This document shows, in pieces, positions 1 through 14,407 of a stretch of DNA of 19,635 bases; position 1 is the first letter of the stretch, and each line of letters starts with the position of its first letter. Origin of the DNA: Leptospira adleri (GTDB lineage Bacteria; Spirochaetota; Leptospiria; Leptospirales; Leptospiraceae); the NCBI RefSeq assembly GCF_002811985.1, contig NZ_NPDU01000081.1, forward strand, positions 1 through 19,635, in the 5' to 3' direction. Made by a program: the position numbers and the translations under genes. The notes beneath the pieces are model-generated. The model searched no databases. It saw only the letters and a list, made by a program, of their open reading frames with translations, and was not told the DNA's origin.

Positions 1-1262
1 ATCTTTTTTTGATTCGAACGAGAGAACGTCGAAAAGTCGATTGTAATAATTAAATAACTCAATGAATTCCTTTCGGTGTTGTGATTCTACTAAATTCGTA
101 AAATCTAACATAAGGTTGATTTCCCTTACCGATTCAAAAATAACAGCCAATGTTTTAGAAACATTCAAATCATCTGATAAAGAGTTCTCAAATTTCTCTT
201 TCCAGATTTTACATTGAGGATGTGTAAAATTTGTAAGTCCTTGACGCTCATAATCCGGTTCCGTTTCCAGAAGACGGTCTAAACAATTCTGTATCTTCCG
301 GATGCTGTTTGCGGATTCTTCCAAACGATCCGTGGAAAAATTCAGTTTCGAGCGATAGTGAGTCGAAATCAAAAGAAAACGGATCGTCTTCGGATCGATT
401 CCCTTTTGGACAAGATCGCGTAACGTATAAAAGTTCCCTTTACTCTTGGACATCTTTTGCCCGTCCACGAGAAGGTGTTCGGAATGAAGCCAGGTCCCCA
501 CAAAGGTTTCTTCCGGAAAGGCGCCTTCGGATTGTGCGATCTCATTCTCATGATGAGGGAAGAGTAGGTCGACCCCTCCCGTGTGAATATCGACCCCGCC
601 GTGATATACTTTTCGAATCATCGCAGAACATTCCAAATGCCAACCGGGACGACCTGTTCCGATCTCTGTGTTCCAAGACGCTTCGCCTTCGACCTTCGGG
701 CTTTTCCAAAGGACGAAGTCTCTCACGTCTTCTTTTTCGTATTCATCGGTATCGTAACGGGTTCCGGTTTTCATTCCGGAAGTGTCGATCTTACTGAGTT
801 TACCGTAGTTCTCAAATTTCTGAATCGAAAAGTAAAGACTTTCGTCCTTTTCATAGACGAGACCTTTGCTTTTCAACTTTTGGATGATTTCTATCATCTC
901 CGGAATCGATTCCGTCGCTTTGGGATAGTGTTCCAAAATTTCAGCGTGAACCGTTTTCAAATCTTCGAAAAAGGCGTCCGTCCAAGGTTTTGTAAATTCC
1001 TGAATGCTCTTTTTGGAGGCGATGGAATCGCGAATGATTTTATCGTCGATGTCGGTGATGTTCATCGTCATGTTGACTTTGTAACCGAGGAGCTTCAGGG
1101 ATCTCCGAAGAAAATCCACAAAAAGAAAGGCCCTTAGATTTCCGATATGAGCGTAGTTATAGACCGTCGGTCCGCAGGAATAAACCGTTACGCCGCGGTT
1201 CGGATCGACGGGGGAGAATTTTTCTTTTTTGCCCGTAAGGGAATTGTGAAAATAAACTTCGA

Positions 1263-1266
<4 letters not shown>
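1..1266 (-). CDS. cysS: Cysteinyl-tRNA synthetase, C-terminus cut off by window edge
   Basis: Class I aminoacyl-tRNA synthetase that charges tRNA-Cys with cysteine in the cytoplasm. Translation of the minus strand from the ATG at 1266-1264 is open for 422 codons to the window edge. Visible are the first zinc-ligand Cys31 in CGPTVYNYAHIGN, the HIGH-type signature HIGN at residues 40-43, a later HLEC and GGVDLLFPHHENE stretch (remaining zinc ligands), and the KMSKS loop in GQKMSKSKGNF. Bacterial CysRS is usually about 460-480 residues, so roughly the last 50 residues, part of the tRNA-binding region, lie outside the window. The start is supported by fit to the family N-terminus and by an ATGA overlap with the stop of the upstream hydrolase gene, which suggests translational coupling. 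It is the last visible gene of a folD-hydrolase-cysS operon. Identification is firm. Confidence 0.96.
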
Positions 1267-2228
<962 letters not shown>

Positions 2229-2230
2229 CA

Positions 2231-3098
<868 letters not shown>

Positions 3099-3180
3099 AC
3101 TTCTCAGGATTTCCGGGCGGGCTTGTCTGTCAGGTAAAAAAATATCCTTTCCGGTGAAACCGAAAGCGTAAAATGGGTCC
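3099..3180. promoter_or_regulatory. Divergent folD/asnS intergenic region
   Basis: The 82 bp between the folD start (minus) and asnS start (plus) must hold promoters or leaders for both directions if each is transcribed from its own start. It contains an A-run followed by TATCCT around 3136-3150, but I could not assign convincing -35/-10 pairs on either strand. The role is inferred from gene orientation only. Confidence 0.4.
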
Positions 3181-4488
<1,308 letters not shown>

Positions 4489-4631
4489 AACGCGATCGAT
4501 CGAGCGCCCATAGGGAGCCGAGATGCTGAGTTCAGGGAGCGCTTCGCTGAGTTAACGCGATCGATCGAGCGACCCATAGGGAGCCGAGATGCTGAGTTCA
4601 GAGAGCGTTTCACTGAGTTAACGCGATCGAT
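4489..4631. repeat. Tandem 65/66-bp intergenic repeat, two copies plus a 12-bp stub
   Basis: Two near-identical units lie at 4489-4553 and 4554-4619, each beginning AACGCGATCGATCGAGCG, passing through CCCATAGGGAGCCGAGATG and ending in CTGAGTT. A third copy stops after AACGCGATCGAT at 4620-4631 and runs into eight T. The copies differ by one inserted A and three transitions. Each contains short palindromes (CGATCGATCG, CTGAGTTCAG, and AGCGCTTCGCT in copy 1). The array starts directly after the asnS stop. It could help end transcription, but the final stem before the T-run is poor. No coding function is seen. I believe units of this type are dispersed in Leptospira genomes, from memory and unchecked. 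Confidence 0.85.
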
Positions 4632-4685
4632 TTTTTTTAAGCTGAATTTCCCTCGCCTGGCCGATAAGAAAAATAGAGGTATCCT

Positions 4686-5477
4686 ATGGGTCAGAATTTA
4701 GCAGTATCCAATTTCACTTCCATTGAAGAATCGGCTTGGGAACTATTCGAAACGGGTTCCTATGAAGAAGTGATCTCGATTGCGAAGAAAAATCCGAATC
4801 ATATATTTTTAAATCATCTGAGTGGAATTGCTGAGTTTGAATCCGGCGCGGAAACCGGGATCAATTATTTCTTAAAAGGATCTTCCGTCTTAAGTCCGCT
4901 CGTAGACGCTTATCTTTTAAAAGAAGGCGGGAAACTCAGAGAAGCCGCGAAGAAGTTTTACGAATACTTCCGTTCCTCCTCCGTTCCCGTAGCGTATTCC
5001 ATTCTAAGAACCGGAATTCTTGTAAGCGAGGACGCCGTCGATTTTAAGACGGTTTTAGATTTACTCGCGATCTACAAAGGAAGATTTGCTAACGATTATT
5101 TTTGTAAAACGGAATTCTTTGCAAATTATCACACAAGAAAATATAAAGAAGCCGTACAAGTATTTGCGGAGAATGCAAAACGACTTACCGGAGAACGGGA
5201 CGTTCTCGGAGCGCTCGGATTAGCGCTGGTTCATCTAGGAAACTTCGAGGAAGCCAAGACGGTTCTTCAGAGAATTCCAGGATATGAAGAACTTCCTACT
5301 TTCGAAGAAAAGAAAAAAGAATTTTCCGAAAAGATCGCGAGCATTCCGAAAATGGAAGCGAAGAGAAAGTCTCTTTCCTCCTCGGAACTGATCGATTTAG
5401 GTTTTGCTTATCTTTTCTCCGAGAATTTCAAAAAGGCGGAAGAAATTTTTAGCGAGCTGGTCGCCGCTCAAGGATAA
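4686..5477 (+). CDS. TPR-like repeat protein of unknown function
   Basis: 263-residue, largely helical protein without a signal peptide or membrane segment. The sequence has the rhythm of tetratricopeptide repeats: [22 protein letters not shown] near residues 17-38, a middle helix pair around [35 protein letters not shown], and a clear C-terminal unit [21 protein letters not shown] (about 238-258). TPR proteins usually act as protein-binding scaffolds, but no partner is indicated. An AGAGGT Shine-Dalgarno lies at 4675-4680 ahead of ATG 4686. The next gene begins 22 bp after the stop, so the two are probably co-transcribed. I do not recognise a specific orthologue. Confidence 0.85.
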   Translation: MGQNLAVSNFTSIEESAWELFETGSYEEVISIAKKNPNHIFLNHLSGIAEFESGAETGINYFLKGSSVLSPLVDAYLLKEGGKLREAAKKFYEYFRSSSVPVAYSILRTGILVSEDAVDFKTVLDLLAIYKGRFANDYFCKTEFFANYHTRKYKEAVQVFAENAKRLTGERDVLGALGLALVHLGNFEEAKTVLQRIPGYEELPTFEEKKKEFSEKIASIPKMEAKRKSLSSSELIDLGFAYLFSENFKKAEEIFSELVAAQG

Positions 5478-5499
5478 GGGATCTAAAGAGGAATCTTTT

Positions 5500-6279
5500 T
5501 TGAAGTATAAAAGATTCCTCTTTCTACTGTTCTTCGTTGTTTGCGCAATCTGGTTTTTTAAGAACCGTGGCTTTGCGGAAAAGGAAGAGGGCATTCCTAT
5601 CCATGAAAAGCGAGTCAGGATTTCTTGGCCGGAAGACTGCGGATTCGCTGAAAATTCCGCTCCCAACGAGAAATTTTTGGAAGGCGCCTGTGCGATCGCC
5701 CTGGAGTCTCTTTCGGAAAAACTGCCTAAAGATTGCGAATACGACAATTTTACGTTAGGCGAAAGCGGTCGCGTCGATTTTTATAAATACTTCCAATTCC
5801 ATCAAATTCCGATCCGATTTTATCTTCTTTCCAACGGAACCTTCCTGGGTGAACTCCTTTGCAAAACCGGGGCTTACAATCAAAGTTTTGTTTATTTTAT
5901 CTACGATGAGAGAAGTCTTCCGGTAAAAACGAAAATCCTGAGTTTCGAAAGTTACGATGTGGATACATCCGCAGAAGAAACCCGTTTCAAAAGAATCGAA
6001 AGTCAAAGCCTGATTCGATTTTATAAAAAAGAAAGCGGCGAATTGATCGCATTCTGGAAGCACCGAGGAATGGGGGATTGTGGAAGATTCTTCCGATACA
6101 AACTTTCCGAAAGAAATGAGACACAACTTATAGAGTTTCGAGCCAAGTTGGAATGCGACGGAAAACTCGCTTACTCCGCTGAAGAGATTCCGCGCTTATG
6201 GACTCTTTACGGCCCGATTCCAAAATCAAGATTGGAACGGATTCGAGAAGAAATCGTTTCTTGGATCGATAACTTCTGA
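5500..6279 (+). CDS. Membrane-anchored or exported protein, weakly DUF1176-like
   Basis: 259-residue protein beginning with a basic stretch and a long hydrophobic helix (residues 1-20, MKYKRFLFLL onward to WFF), read as an uncleaved anchor or signal peptide; the rest would lie outside the cytoplasm. I choose TTG at 5500 because an AAAGAGG Shine-Dalgarno lies 8 bases upstream (5485-5491) and because this start puts the hydrophobic segment at the N-terminus. An earlier in-frame start at 5404 would sit 73 bp inside the TPR gene. The C-terminal part has GMGDCG followed later by LECDG, reminiscent of the Cys-containing C-terminus of DUF1176 proteins, but this is a weak recollection. Several other cysteines suit an exported, disulfide-bonded protein. 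Function unknown. It probably shares a transcript with the TPR gene. Confidence 0.78.
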   Translation: MKYKRFLFLLFFVVCAIWFFKNRGFAEKEEGIPIHEKRVRISWPEDCGFAENSAPNEKFLEGACAIALESLSEKLPKDCEYDNFTLGESGRVDFYKYFQFHQIPIRFYLLSNGTFLGELLCKTGAYNQSFVYFIYDERSLPVKTKILSFESYDVDTSAEETRFKRIESQSLIRFYKKESGELIAFWKHRGMGDCGRFFRYKLSERNETQLIEFRAKLECDGKLAYSAEEIPRLWTLYGPIPKSRLERIREEIVSWIDNF

Positions 6280-6743
6280 AATAGAGTTCGAGTTTGAAGT
6301 AAGACGAAATCGAGATCCTCTCTTGTTTGAGCTCCTACAAAAGAGGAAAAAGCCCAACTTGAAAGTAGGCAATATCTATGATATCGGAAAGCCTTACGAT
6401 TTTTGCCGACGTCCGCCAAGAAAATCAATGCAATACTTCCTATCGGATCGTTCGACTTTCAGGGAGAAGTCGTGGCAGCTCCTACAAATCTCACTCTATA
6501 ATTTTTGCGGGCCTCACCCTGCGGCGCGATCCGTAGAAAGCGCCGCGCTTGAGTTTAGGGTGGAGAGCGTCCGCGGGAAAAAAAAGGAGGACTTTTCTCT
6601 ATCAGAAAAGCTGCATATTCTCAAGGAGAATTTTCCGATAAAATTTTGTCGTAACTCCGACAAATCCGAATTTTAGACCTTTACAGCGAAATCCTATTGA
6701 ATTCTGGGATTAAATTTTGCGAACAAGTTTATAGCGAACCTCG
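6280..6743. other. Gene-free region with hairpins and decayed repeats
   Basis: 464 bp between convergent genes. No credible gene was found; a 117-codon plus-strand frame crosses it but runs through the repeats. The word AGCTCCTACAAA occurs twice, near 6328 and 6478. A nested hairpin and a TGTCG...CGACA inverted repeat form a diverged copy of the element also seen upstream of clpB (separate entry). A TCCTCT/AGAGGA pair at about 6315-6346 is a poor terminator candidate for the plus-strand gene before it. Confidence 0.7.
6511..6672. repeat. Dispersed intergenic repeat, copy A (diverged)
   Basis: Nested inverted repeats: CACCCT (6515-6520) with AGGGTG (6557-6562) outside, and a perfect GCGGCGC (6521-6527) with GCGCCGC (6540-6546) inside. 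These are followed by GGTGGAG, a TATCAGAAAA word, and TTTTGTCG...CGACAAATCC ending near 6667. The same order of landmarks recurs at 11621-11745, so both look like members of one dispersed family. No ORF is conserved between them. Confidence 0.6.
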
Positions 6744-7607
6744 TCACTTATCTTTCAAGATGATCACCCTGCAATTTTTGAGAGCGTTCTTTGTTTTCGG
6801 AGAAGCCAACAATTTTCTCGCATCCTCGCTTGCGATCACGGGGTTTACCGGATAGTGTCCCGTGACACCGAGCGCTGTCACGAAGTAAGGTTTCATCCCC
6901 GCGATCGGAGAACGAAACGCTTCTTCCGGAGTTTTCATATAACTCACGTAACCGTTTTTCACCGCATTCTCTTTGGAAATAAAATAGGGGGAGTAAAGGC
7001 TGTTCCCTTCTTCGGAAAGAATTTCCGGAAAGAGAGCTGTTTCCATTTTGAGATGTCTCGCATCCACGATGAGAGAAGTAAATTCCGCGGCGAGCGTGGG
7101 AGCCGGATATTCCGGAAACGTTTCGGTTTCATAGGAAAGAAAAACGTGATTCAGAATTCCTCTCTTTCCCTTAAAGAGGATCGTTCCTTTTGCGACCGCC
7201 TGATTTTCCACAAAGTTGACCGTATTCAAAATCGGTTCTATCTCGTAGATCTGGTTGAAAATTTCTCGAAACATAGAATCTTCTTTGATCTTTTCTCTCA
7301 GAGTAAATTCGGAATCCAGTTTCAGAGTATCGATCTTTCGAAAAAGATACTTCTTCAATTCTTCTTCCGCGGCGTTCGCCGCTTTCTTTCTGGCTTCCGT
7401 AAGATTTCTTGCTGTATTCTCGGCGCCGAAATCCGGATCTTCGACCGAGTAGGTCAATTTAGGAAGTTTGAATTTAAGAATTTTCTGAATTTCTCCTTTT
7501 TTCCAATTGATGACCGTATCCGTAAAATCGCTGGTTTCAAAAGAAAAGATCCTATGAGTCGGAAGGAGAATGAAAAGGATAAGAAAAAATCTGATTTTAG
7601 AATTCAT
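6744..7607 (-). CDS. Exported protein of unknown function, LPP20/FlgT-like features
   Basis: 287-residue protein. Residues 1-22 form a signal peptide (MNSKIRF, then a hydrophobic LILFILL core, ending HRIFS before FETSD). No lipobox Cys follows, so it is expected to be periplasmic or outer-surface soluble. I chose ATG 7607 because it gives this signal peptide; an open frame upstream overlaps dinG in another frame and is not credible. Residues about 60-95 form a charged helix of the [17 protein letters not shown] type, seen in LPP20/FlgT-like domains that begin with a long helix; I regard that as a weak resemblance only. A C-terminal stretch (about 245-287) includes [18 protein letters not shown]. 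It is the last gene of the transporter-microprotein-dinG operon, 35 bp after dinG. Confidence 0.8.
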   Translation of the reverse strand: MNSKIRFFLILFILLPTHRIFSFETSDFTDTVINWKKGEIQKILKFKLPKLTYSVEDPDFGAENTARNLTEARKKAANAAEEELKKYLFRKIDTLKLDSEFTLREKIKEDSMFREIFNQIYEIEPILNTVNFVENQAVAKGTILFKGKRGILNHVFLSYETETFPEYPAPTLAAEFTSLIVDARHLKMETALFPEILSEEGNSLYSPYFISKENAVKNGYVSYMKTPEEAFRSPIAGMKPYFVTALGVTGHYPVNPVIASEDARKLLASPKTKNALKNCRVIILKDK

Positions 7608-7642
7608 ATTTCTGCGCCGGGTTCGATAGAATGTTCTTCTAT

Positions 7643-9619
7643 TTACTTCGGCAGATTGTCGAATTCTCTTCTTAAATCTTCTCGGTTCTGGATGAGTTTC
7701 GCGGGAGGAAGCGACTTCAAAAGGTCCTTTCCGTAGGTTTTTGTAAACACCCTCGGATCCAAAATCGTAACGATTCCGGTGTCGGTTCCCGATCGAATCA
7801 GACGACCGAATCCCTGTTTCAAAACCGTGCAGGCGTAAGGAAGTTGTAATTCCGCAAAGGGATTTCCACCGGATTCTTTTAACTTCTCGCTTTTGGTTTC
7901 GAGCACCGGATCGTTCGGAACCTGGAACGGAAGTTTGGCGATAATCACCGATTTGAGTTTGTCGCCTCTGATATCGATCCCCTGCCAAAACGTGGAGACT
8001 CCGAATAATACGCTGTTAGGCGTTTCCAGATACATCTGTTTCGCTCCGTCCGGTCCCAGATCGGATTGTGAAAAAAGCGGAAGATCCGTATAAGGACGAA
8101 TCGTTTCGTAAACCAGTTTCAGAGATTTGAAAGAAGTAAAAAGAACAAACGTGTTACCTTGGGTCAATTCGATCAGCCAGAGAATCTGTTTTGCCAGGTC
8201 CGCGTGGTAACCGTCCGGATCTCCTACCGGATCCCGGATTTCTTTGGGAACATAAAGGAGCGCGTTTTTTTGATAAGGAAACGGAGAAGCCACTACCATA
8301 CTTGCGGCGGGAAGATCTCCGATCTTCTTTTTAAAATATTTGAAATCGTTTCCGGCGATGGAAAGAGTCGCCGAAGTGAATACGATGGATTGCATCTTGG
8401 GCGCGAACAAGTCCTTGATGATCTTATCCGGACTCATCGGCTCCATGCAAATTTTGTAATAGATCTCTTTCGAATTCTGGTCCGGAGGTTCAATCCAATA
8501 GACGAGCCCCGGATCTTCCGTAAGACGAAAGGATTCAAGACCGACCGCGATCTGTTCCATTCTTCCGGACAACATTTCCAGGACGAGAGAACTTTCCTTT
8601 TCTGTAATGTCTTCGCTTTCCTTGGATAATTTGGAAAGATGTTTCTGAAGAATTTCGGTGATCTCAGAAAGCACGCTCGCGAACGCGCCCCGATCGAGTC
8701 GGAGCGGCTTTTTGATTCTCTGCGGAGTGTAGAAGTTCAAAGGAACTTCTCCGGAAAGGGCGTTGAAAAAAACGGTGAGCGCGTCTCCCGCTTTGGAAAC
8801 CAGATCTTTGAGTTGATTCGAACCGATTTCACCCGCGATTCCGGTATTTTTGGAAGGAAGCCAAATCTGTTGCAGAAGTTTCTGAATTTCCTGGGAGCGG
8901 ATTTCCTGACGAAACGAAGAACCGATTATATCCGGAAAGTTATGCGCCTCGTCTAAGACGACTCTACTGAACTCTGGAAGAATGTTGAAGTCGCTTGCGA
9001 TATGCGCCGCGAGAAGATGATGATTGACGATAAGAATATTACAACGTTTCCACTTTTCCCTTTCCAAAAAATAATAAGAATGGGAGAAGTTGGGACAATT
9101 CCTTCCCAAACAGTTGTCCGCTTCTCTTGTCACCTTGTTCCAAAAATCATAGGAAGCGGTTCCCGGAAATTCCTGCTTTCTTCCCGACTCCGTATTTCGG
9201 ATCCATTGATTGAAGGAATCCAGATGAGGAATCATCTCGGGACCGAAGGTTCCATCGCGCATAACGTGATTCATCTTTCTTTTACAGACGTAATTGGAAG
9301 CCCCCATCGCCACTTCCGCTCTCAGATCGACTCCGAGAATTCTCGAAACCATCGGAATGTCCTTTAACAAAAGTTGTTGCTGAAGCGACTTTGTCTCGGT
9401 TGAAATTACTACCGGTTCCTCTCTTTCCATGGAACTCAGAGCCGCGGGGATCAAATAAGCGAGAGACTTTCCGACTCCCGTTCCGGCTTCCGCGATGAGA
9501 TGTTTTCCGGAGGAAAGGGCTTCTTCGATTCTTTGAGAAAGTTGTATCTGGCCGGATCGGGGTTCGAAATCGTCCCAGATCGCGGAAAGTTTATCAAAAT
9601 ACTCGGATGTTCGGTTCAA
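7643..9619 (-). CDS. dinG: DinG/XPD-type superfamily 2 DNA helicase
   Basis: 658-residue ATP-dependent helicase of the DinG (XPD-like) family, expected to unwind DNA 5'-3' in replication and repair. Visible: Walker [11 protein letters not shown] (43-52), DEAH box at 223-226 (VVLDEAHNF), the helicase Ia motif [10 protein letters not shown], a C-terminal domain with [15 protein letters not shown], and motif [11 protein letters not shown]. The iron-sulfur region has Cys112 (NYVCKRK), Cys170 and Cys175 ([10 protein letters not shown]). The position six residues after Cys175, the fourth ligand in E. coli DinG spacing, is Ser181; Cys193 is the next Cys. The start is TTG at 9619, whose TTGA overlaps the stop of the 42-aa gene; no nearer ATG exists. 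No exonuclease domain is fused at the N-terminus. Confidence 0.92.
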   Translation of the reverse strand: MNRTSEYFDKLSAIWDDFEPRSGQIQLSQRIEEALSSGKHLIAEAGTGVGKSLAYLIPAALSSMEREEPVVISTETKSLQQQLLLKDIPMVSRILGVDLRAEVAMGASNYVCKRKMNHVMRDGTFGPEMIPHLDSFNQWIRNTESGRKQEFPGTASYDFWNKVTREADNCLGRNCPNFSHSYYFLEREKWKRCNILIVNHHLLAAHIASDFNILPEFSRVVLDEAHNFPDIIGSSFRQEIRSQEIQKLLQQIWLPSKNTGIAGEIGSNQLKDLVSKAGDALTVFFNALSGEVPLNFYTPQRIKKPLRLDRGAFASVLSEITEILQKHLSKLSKESEDITEKESSLVLEMLSGRMEQIAVGLESFRLTEDPGLVYWIEPPDQNSKEIYYKICMEPMSPDKIIKDLFAPKMQSIVFTSATLSIAGNDFKYFKKKIGDLPAASMVVASPFPYQKNALLYVPKEIRDPVGDPDGYHADLAKQILWLIELTQGNTFVLFTSFKSLKLVYETIRPYTDLPLFSQSDLGPDGAKQMYLETPNSVLFGVSTFWQGIDIRGDKLKSVIIAKLPFQVPNDPVLETKSEKLKESGGNPFAELQLPYACTVLKQGFGRLIRSGTDTGIVTILDPRVFTKTYGKDLLKSLPPAKLIQNREDLRREFDNLPK

Positions 9620-9744
9620 TGGTTTCTGGTTTTAAAAAGTTTATAAATGCAAAATAAGGAAAGCCCCGTAACCAAAAGTAAGGAAAGGGACATGATCAGG
9701 GTTCCCTGAAAGTTTAGACCGGTCATCTGCGCAAAAAATATCAT
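9616..9744 (-). CDS. 42-aa single-span membrane microprotein, MetS-like transporter partner
   Basis: The frame encodes 42 residues: [12 protein letters not shown], then a hydrophobic span from about residue 14 to 34 ([19 protein letters not shown]), then a basic tail KLFKTRNH. Its ATG (9744-9742) overlaps the TGA of the LeuT-like transporter gene as ATGA, and its TGA (9618-9616) overlaps the TTG start of dinG as TTGA. This double overlap argues it is translated. Known precedent: in Corynebacterium, the neurotransmitter-sodium-symporter family importer MetP is paired with a small membrane subunit, MetS. By position, size and topology this is a plausible counterpart, but sequence similarity could not be tested. 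Confidence 0.72.
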   Translation of the reverse strand: MIFFAQMTGLNFQGTLIMSLSLLLVTGLSLFCIYKLFKTRNH

Positions 9745-11333
9745 TCCGCTTTCAATCTCCTTTCCTTATAAACCAAGGCGTAGTGGACGAGAAGAACGAT
9801 CAAACTGAATACGATCAGGATTCCGAAAAATACGGACCTCGAAATGAGAGCTCCCATTCTCGCGATTTCGGGAGAGGTTCCTTTGGAGATCGCCTGTGTA
9901 ACCATCGCGTCCACGCTCATTCTTTCAAAGTAGCTCGGAAGATTCTGAAACAAAAACGCGACAAAAACAACGAGCAAAAACGCGGGAGTGATGTATTGGA
10001 TTACGAACCAGAAGAATTTCGGAAGTTCCAGATGAGAACCTTCGTTCCCGTCCTCGAGGCCTTTCTTGGCGCCGACCTTCCAACCGAATAAGAAAATCTG
10101 AATACTCGCAAGAATAAAGATCAAAACCGTTCCGATCCAAAAGTCGGCGAGTTCCAGCGCCTGAAAATTCTGATTGAAGTAAAGAATCGGAAAACATAGA
10201 CTTCCGGTGAAAATAAAGAGGATGATACTCGAAACCTGTCTTCTCAGGCCGAAGGATTCTTCCAAAAAAATGATTCCGGGCTGGAGCATCGTAACCGAGG
10301 AAGTGATCGCCGCGAGAAATAATACAAAGAACCAGATCGCGCCGAAAAATTGACCTCCCGGCATCATCGAAAAAACGGAGGGAAGCGCGATAAAACCCAT
10401 TCCGAAGGTTCCGAACTCGCTGATCGAACCGCCTAAGAAGAGATAGGCGACCGGGATCGTGATCATACCTCCGATCGCGACTTCCACAAATTCATTCAGA
10501 GAAGCCGCAGAGAGAGAAGAGAGTACGACGTCGTTGTCTCTCTTGAGATAACTCGAAAAAACGAGGGCGATTCCGAAACCTGCGGAGAGCGTGAAAAAGA
10601 TCTGGCCCGCAGCGGCGATCCAGACCTCGGATTTTAAGAGAGCGGACCAATCCGGGTTCCACATTCTACCAAGTCCTATATCTATATCGTCTAACGTAAG
10701 AACTCGGACTAAGATGACCGCGGAGGATATGAGCATCAGAGGAACCGCGATTTTCGCAAAGGATTCGATTCCCTTCGAAATTCCGCGGTAGACGAGAGCG
10801 AAGTTTAAGGCAAAACAGGCAAGGGTCGCGTAAAAAATTTTACCGGAAATCGCGTCCCCGTTTTCTTTCGCTCCCGTCAAATTTAGAAAGTAACTTCCGG
10901 CGGCCTTGATGATTTCGGGTTGAGGGGTTTGTCCGTCCGTGTTGAATCGAATCTGACCGGTTAAAAATTCAAAGGAATAGGCGAGGCACCAAGCCTCAAT
11001 AAAAACGTAATATACGTAAATGAGAATGGGAACCGTAACTCCGATCGCGCCGACGATTCTGAGGGGAAAACCGGAGAGAAAACTTTTGAAGAGGAAAGGG
11101 GCGCTGTGACCGGTACGGCCTCCCATTCTTCCCATGATCCATTCGGTAATACAGACCGGGATTCCGACCAGAACGAAGCTGATGATATAGGGGACCATAA
11201 AGGCTCCTCCGCCGTTGGCGACCGCTTGTCCCGGAAAACGAATGAAGTTTCCGAGACCGATCGCTCCGCTTGCAACGGTGAGAATCAGTCCGGTTCTGGA
11301 TTTCCAGCTTTCTTTTGGGGGTTCCTTACTCAT
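9741..11333 (-). CDS. LeuT-like sodium:amino-acid symporter (NSS/SNF family)
   Basis: 530-residue inner-membrane protein with about 12 hydrophobic spans, closely resembling Aquifex LeuT across its length. It is expected to import a neutral amino acid with sodium. The first helix reads [12 protein letters not shown] with Asn29 equivalent to LeuT Asn27. Further helices carry [11 protein letters not shown] (Tyr109 matching the substrate-gating Tyr108), [27 protein letters not shown] and [12 protein letters not shown] (the Ala/Thr/Ser sodium-2 site). The Glu in LNEFVEV corresponds to LeuT Glu290, which replaces chloride in bacterial chloride-independent members, so chloride independence is inferred. 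Substrate cannot be read. It is the first gene of a four-gene operon and overlaps the following microprotein gene. The Shine-Dalgarno before ATG 11333 is weak (AGAG). Confidence 0.93.
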   Translation of the reverse strand: MSKEPPKESWKSRTGLILTVASGAIGLGNFIRFPGQAVANGGGAFMVPYIISFVLVGIPVCITEWIMGRMGGRTGHSAPFLFKSFLSGFPLRIVGAIGVTVPILIYVYYVFIEAWCLAYSFEFLTGQIRFNTDGQTPQPEIIKAAGSYFLNLTGAKENGDAISGKIFYATLACFALNFALVYRGISKGIESFAKIAVPLMLISSAVILVRVLTLDDIDIGLGRMWNPDWSALLKSEVWIAAAGQIFFTLSAGFGIALVFSSYLKRDNDVVLSSLSAASLNEFVEVAIGGMITIPVAYLFLGGSISEFGTFGMGFIALPSVFSMMPGGQFFGAIWFFVLFLAAITSSVTMLQPGIIFLEESFGLRRQVSSIILFIFTGSLCFPILYFNQNFQALELADFWIGTVLIFILASIQIFLFGWKVGAKKGLEDGNEGSHLELPKFFWFVIQYITPAFLLVVFVAFLFQNLPSYFERMSVDAMVTQAISKGTSPEIARMGALISRSVFFGILIVFSLIVLLVHYALVYKERRLKAE

Positions 11334-11415
11334 GCTCTGGTTCTTGCAAAACGTACGCCAAACCCCAGACTGTCAAAAGAAAAGCGGAGATTCCTGTAAA
11401 AAAGGAGACATAAGA

Positions 11416-11511
11416 ATGATAAGAACGGTGTTCCTGGAAGCCCAATCGCAAAAATTGATAAATGTCAATATGGCAGAAAAAAATAGAATTCTTGCAAAGA
11501 ATTCAGTCTAA
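11416..11511 (+). CDS. Candidate 31-aa small ORF
   Basis: ATG at 11416 is preceded by AAAGGAG (11401-11407) with a spacing of eight bases, one of the best Shine-Dalgarno matches in the window. The frame encodes MIRTVFLEAQSQK followed by a charged tail ending in KNSV. There is no membrane segment and no recognisable domain. It lies upstream of clpB in the same direction with 304 bp between. It may be a chance ORF, and only the ribosome-binding site supports it. Confidence 0.22.
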   Translation: MIRTVFLEAQSQKLINVNMAEKNRILAKNSV

Positions 11512-11620
11512 ATTCTAAACCAGTGAGGGAAGACTTGTGCGGATCCTAAACGAAACCGAAAAGAGCCTAAACTTCCGGAGCGATCCGTTGGAGATCCGAC
11601 GATCTTCTGTGAAAACGCGC

Positions 11621-11745
11621 GCGCCCCACCCTGATCTTGGGTGGAGGGGAGTGGTGGCGGGAGAACTTCGGAAATTTTCCCATATCAGAAACTTCTACGT
11701 TTTGCAAGTGCAAAGTTTTTTGTCGGAGTTCCGACAAATCCTAAA
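11621..11745. repeat. Dispersed intergenic repeat, copy B
   Basis: A series of perfect short inverted repeats: CCACCC (11626-11631) with GGGTGG (11639-11644); TTTGCA (11701-11706) with TGCAAA (11709-11714); and TGTCGGA (11721-11727) with TCCGACA (11730-11736), followed by AATCC. The landmark order (ACCC/GGGT stem, GGTGGAG, TATCAGAAA, TTTTGTCG...CGACAAATCC) matches 6511-6672. The copy lies in the clpB leader and would form hairpins if transcribed. Confidence 0.65.
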
Positions 11746-11815
11746 AGGGAGATCCTCACGCGGTTCACTTCTTACCCGAAGATACGGAATAAGCCAAAAG
11801 GGAGAATAGCATTCG

Positions 11816-14392
<2,577 letters not shown>

Positions 14393-14407
14393 AGTATCAA
14401 TCTTTCC

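Larger units (their letters stand above)
11334..11815. other. Gene-free region between transporter and clpB
   Basis: 482 bp between divergent genes, so it should contain promoters for both, although I found no convincing pair for clpB and no CIRCE-type heat-shock operator. On the minus strand TTGACA lies at about 11369-11374, but a good -10 is missing. It holds a candidate 31-aa ORF and copy B of the dispersed repeat (separate entries). A 90-codon frame at 11537-11809 crosses the repeat and is not believed to be a gene. Confidence 0.65.

Noticed and set aside
309..1137. Plus-strand open frames of 162 and 184 codons at the left end
   Set aside because: They lie antisense to cysS, whose translation shows the full set of CysRS motifs; they are shadows.
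4489..4631. CRISPR array
   Set aside because: The units are contiguous tandem copies with no unique spacers between them, and no cas genes are present.
5404..5499. Upstream start for the gene at 5500
   Set aside because: It lies inside the TPR gene, whereas TTG 5500 has a well-spaced AAAGAGG and gives an N-terminal hydrophobic segment.
6323..6676. 117-codon plus-strand frame between the convergent genes
   Set aside because: It runs through dispersed-repeat hairpins, has no ribosome-binding site or domain, and its composition follows the repeat.
11537..11809. 90-codon plus-strand frame upstream of clpB
   Set aside because: It crosses repeat copy B, and the protein has no recognisable feature.
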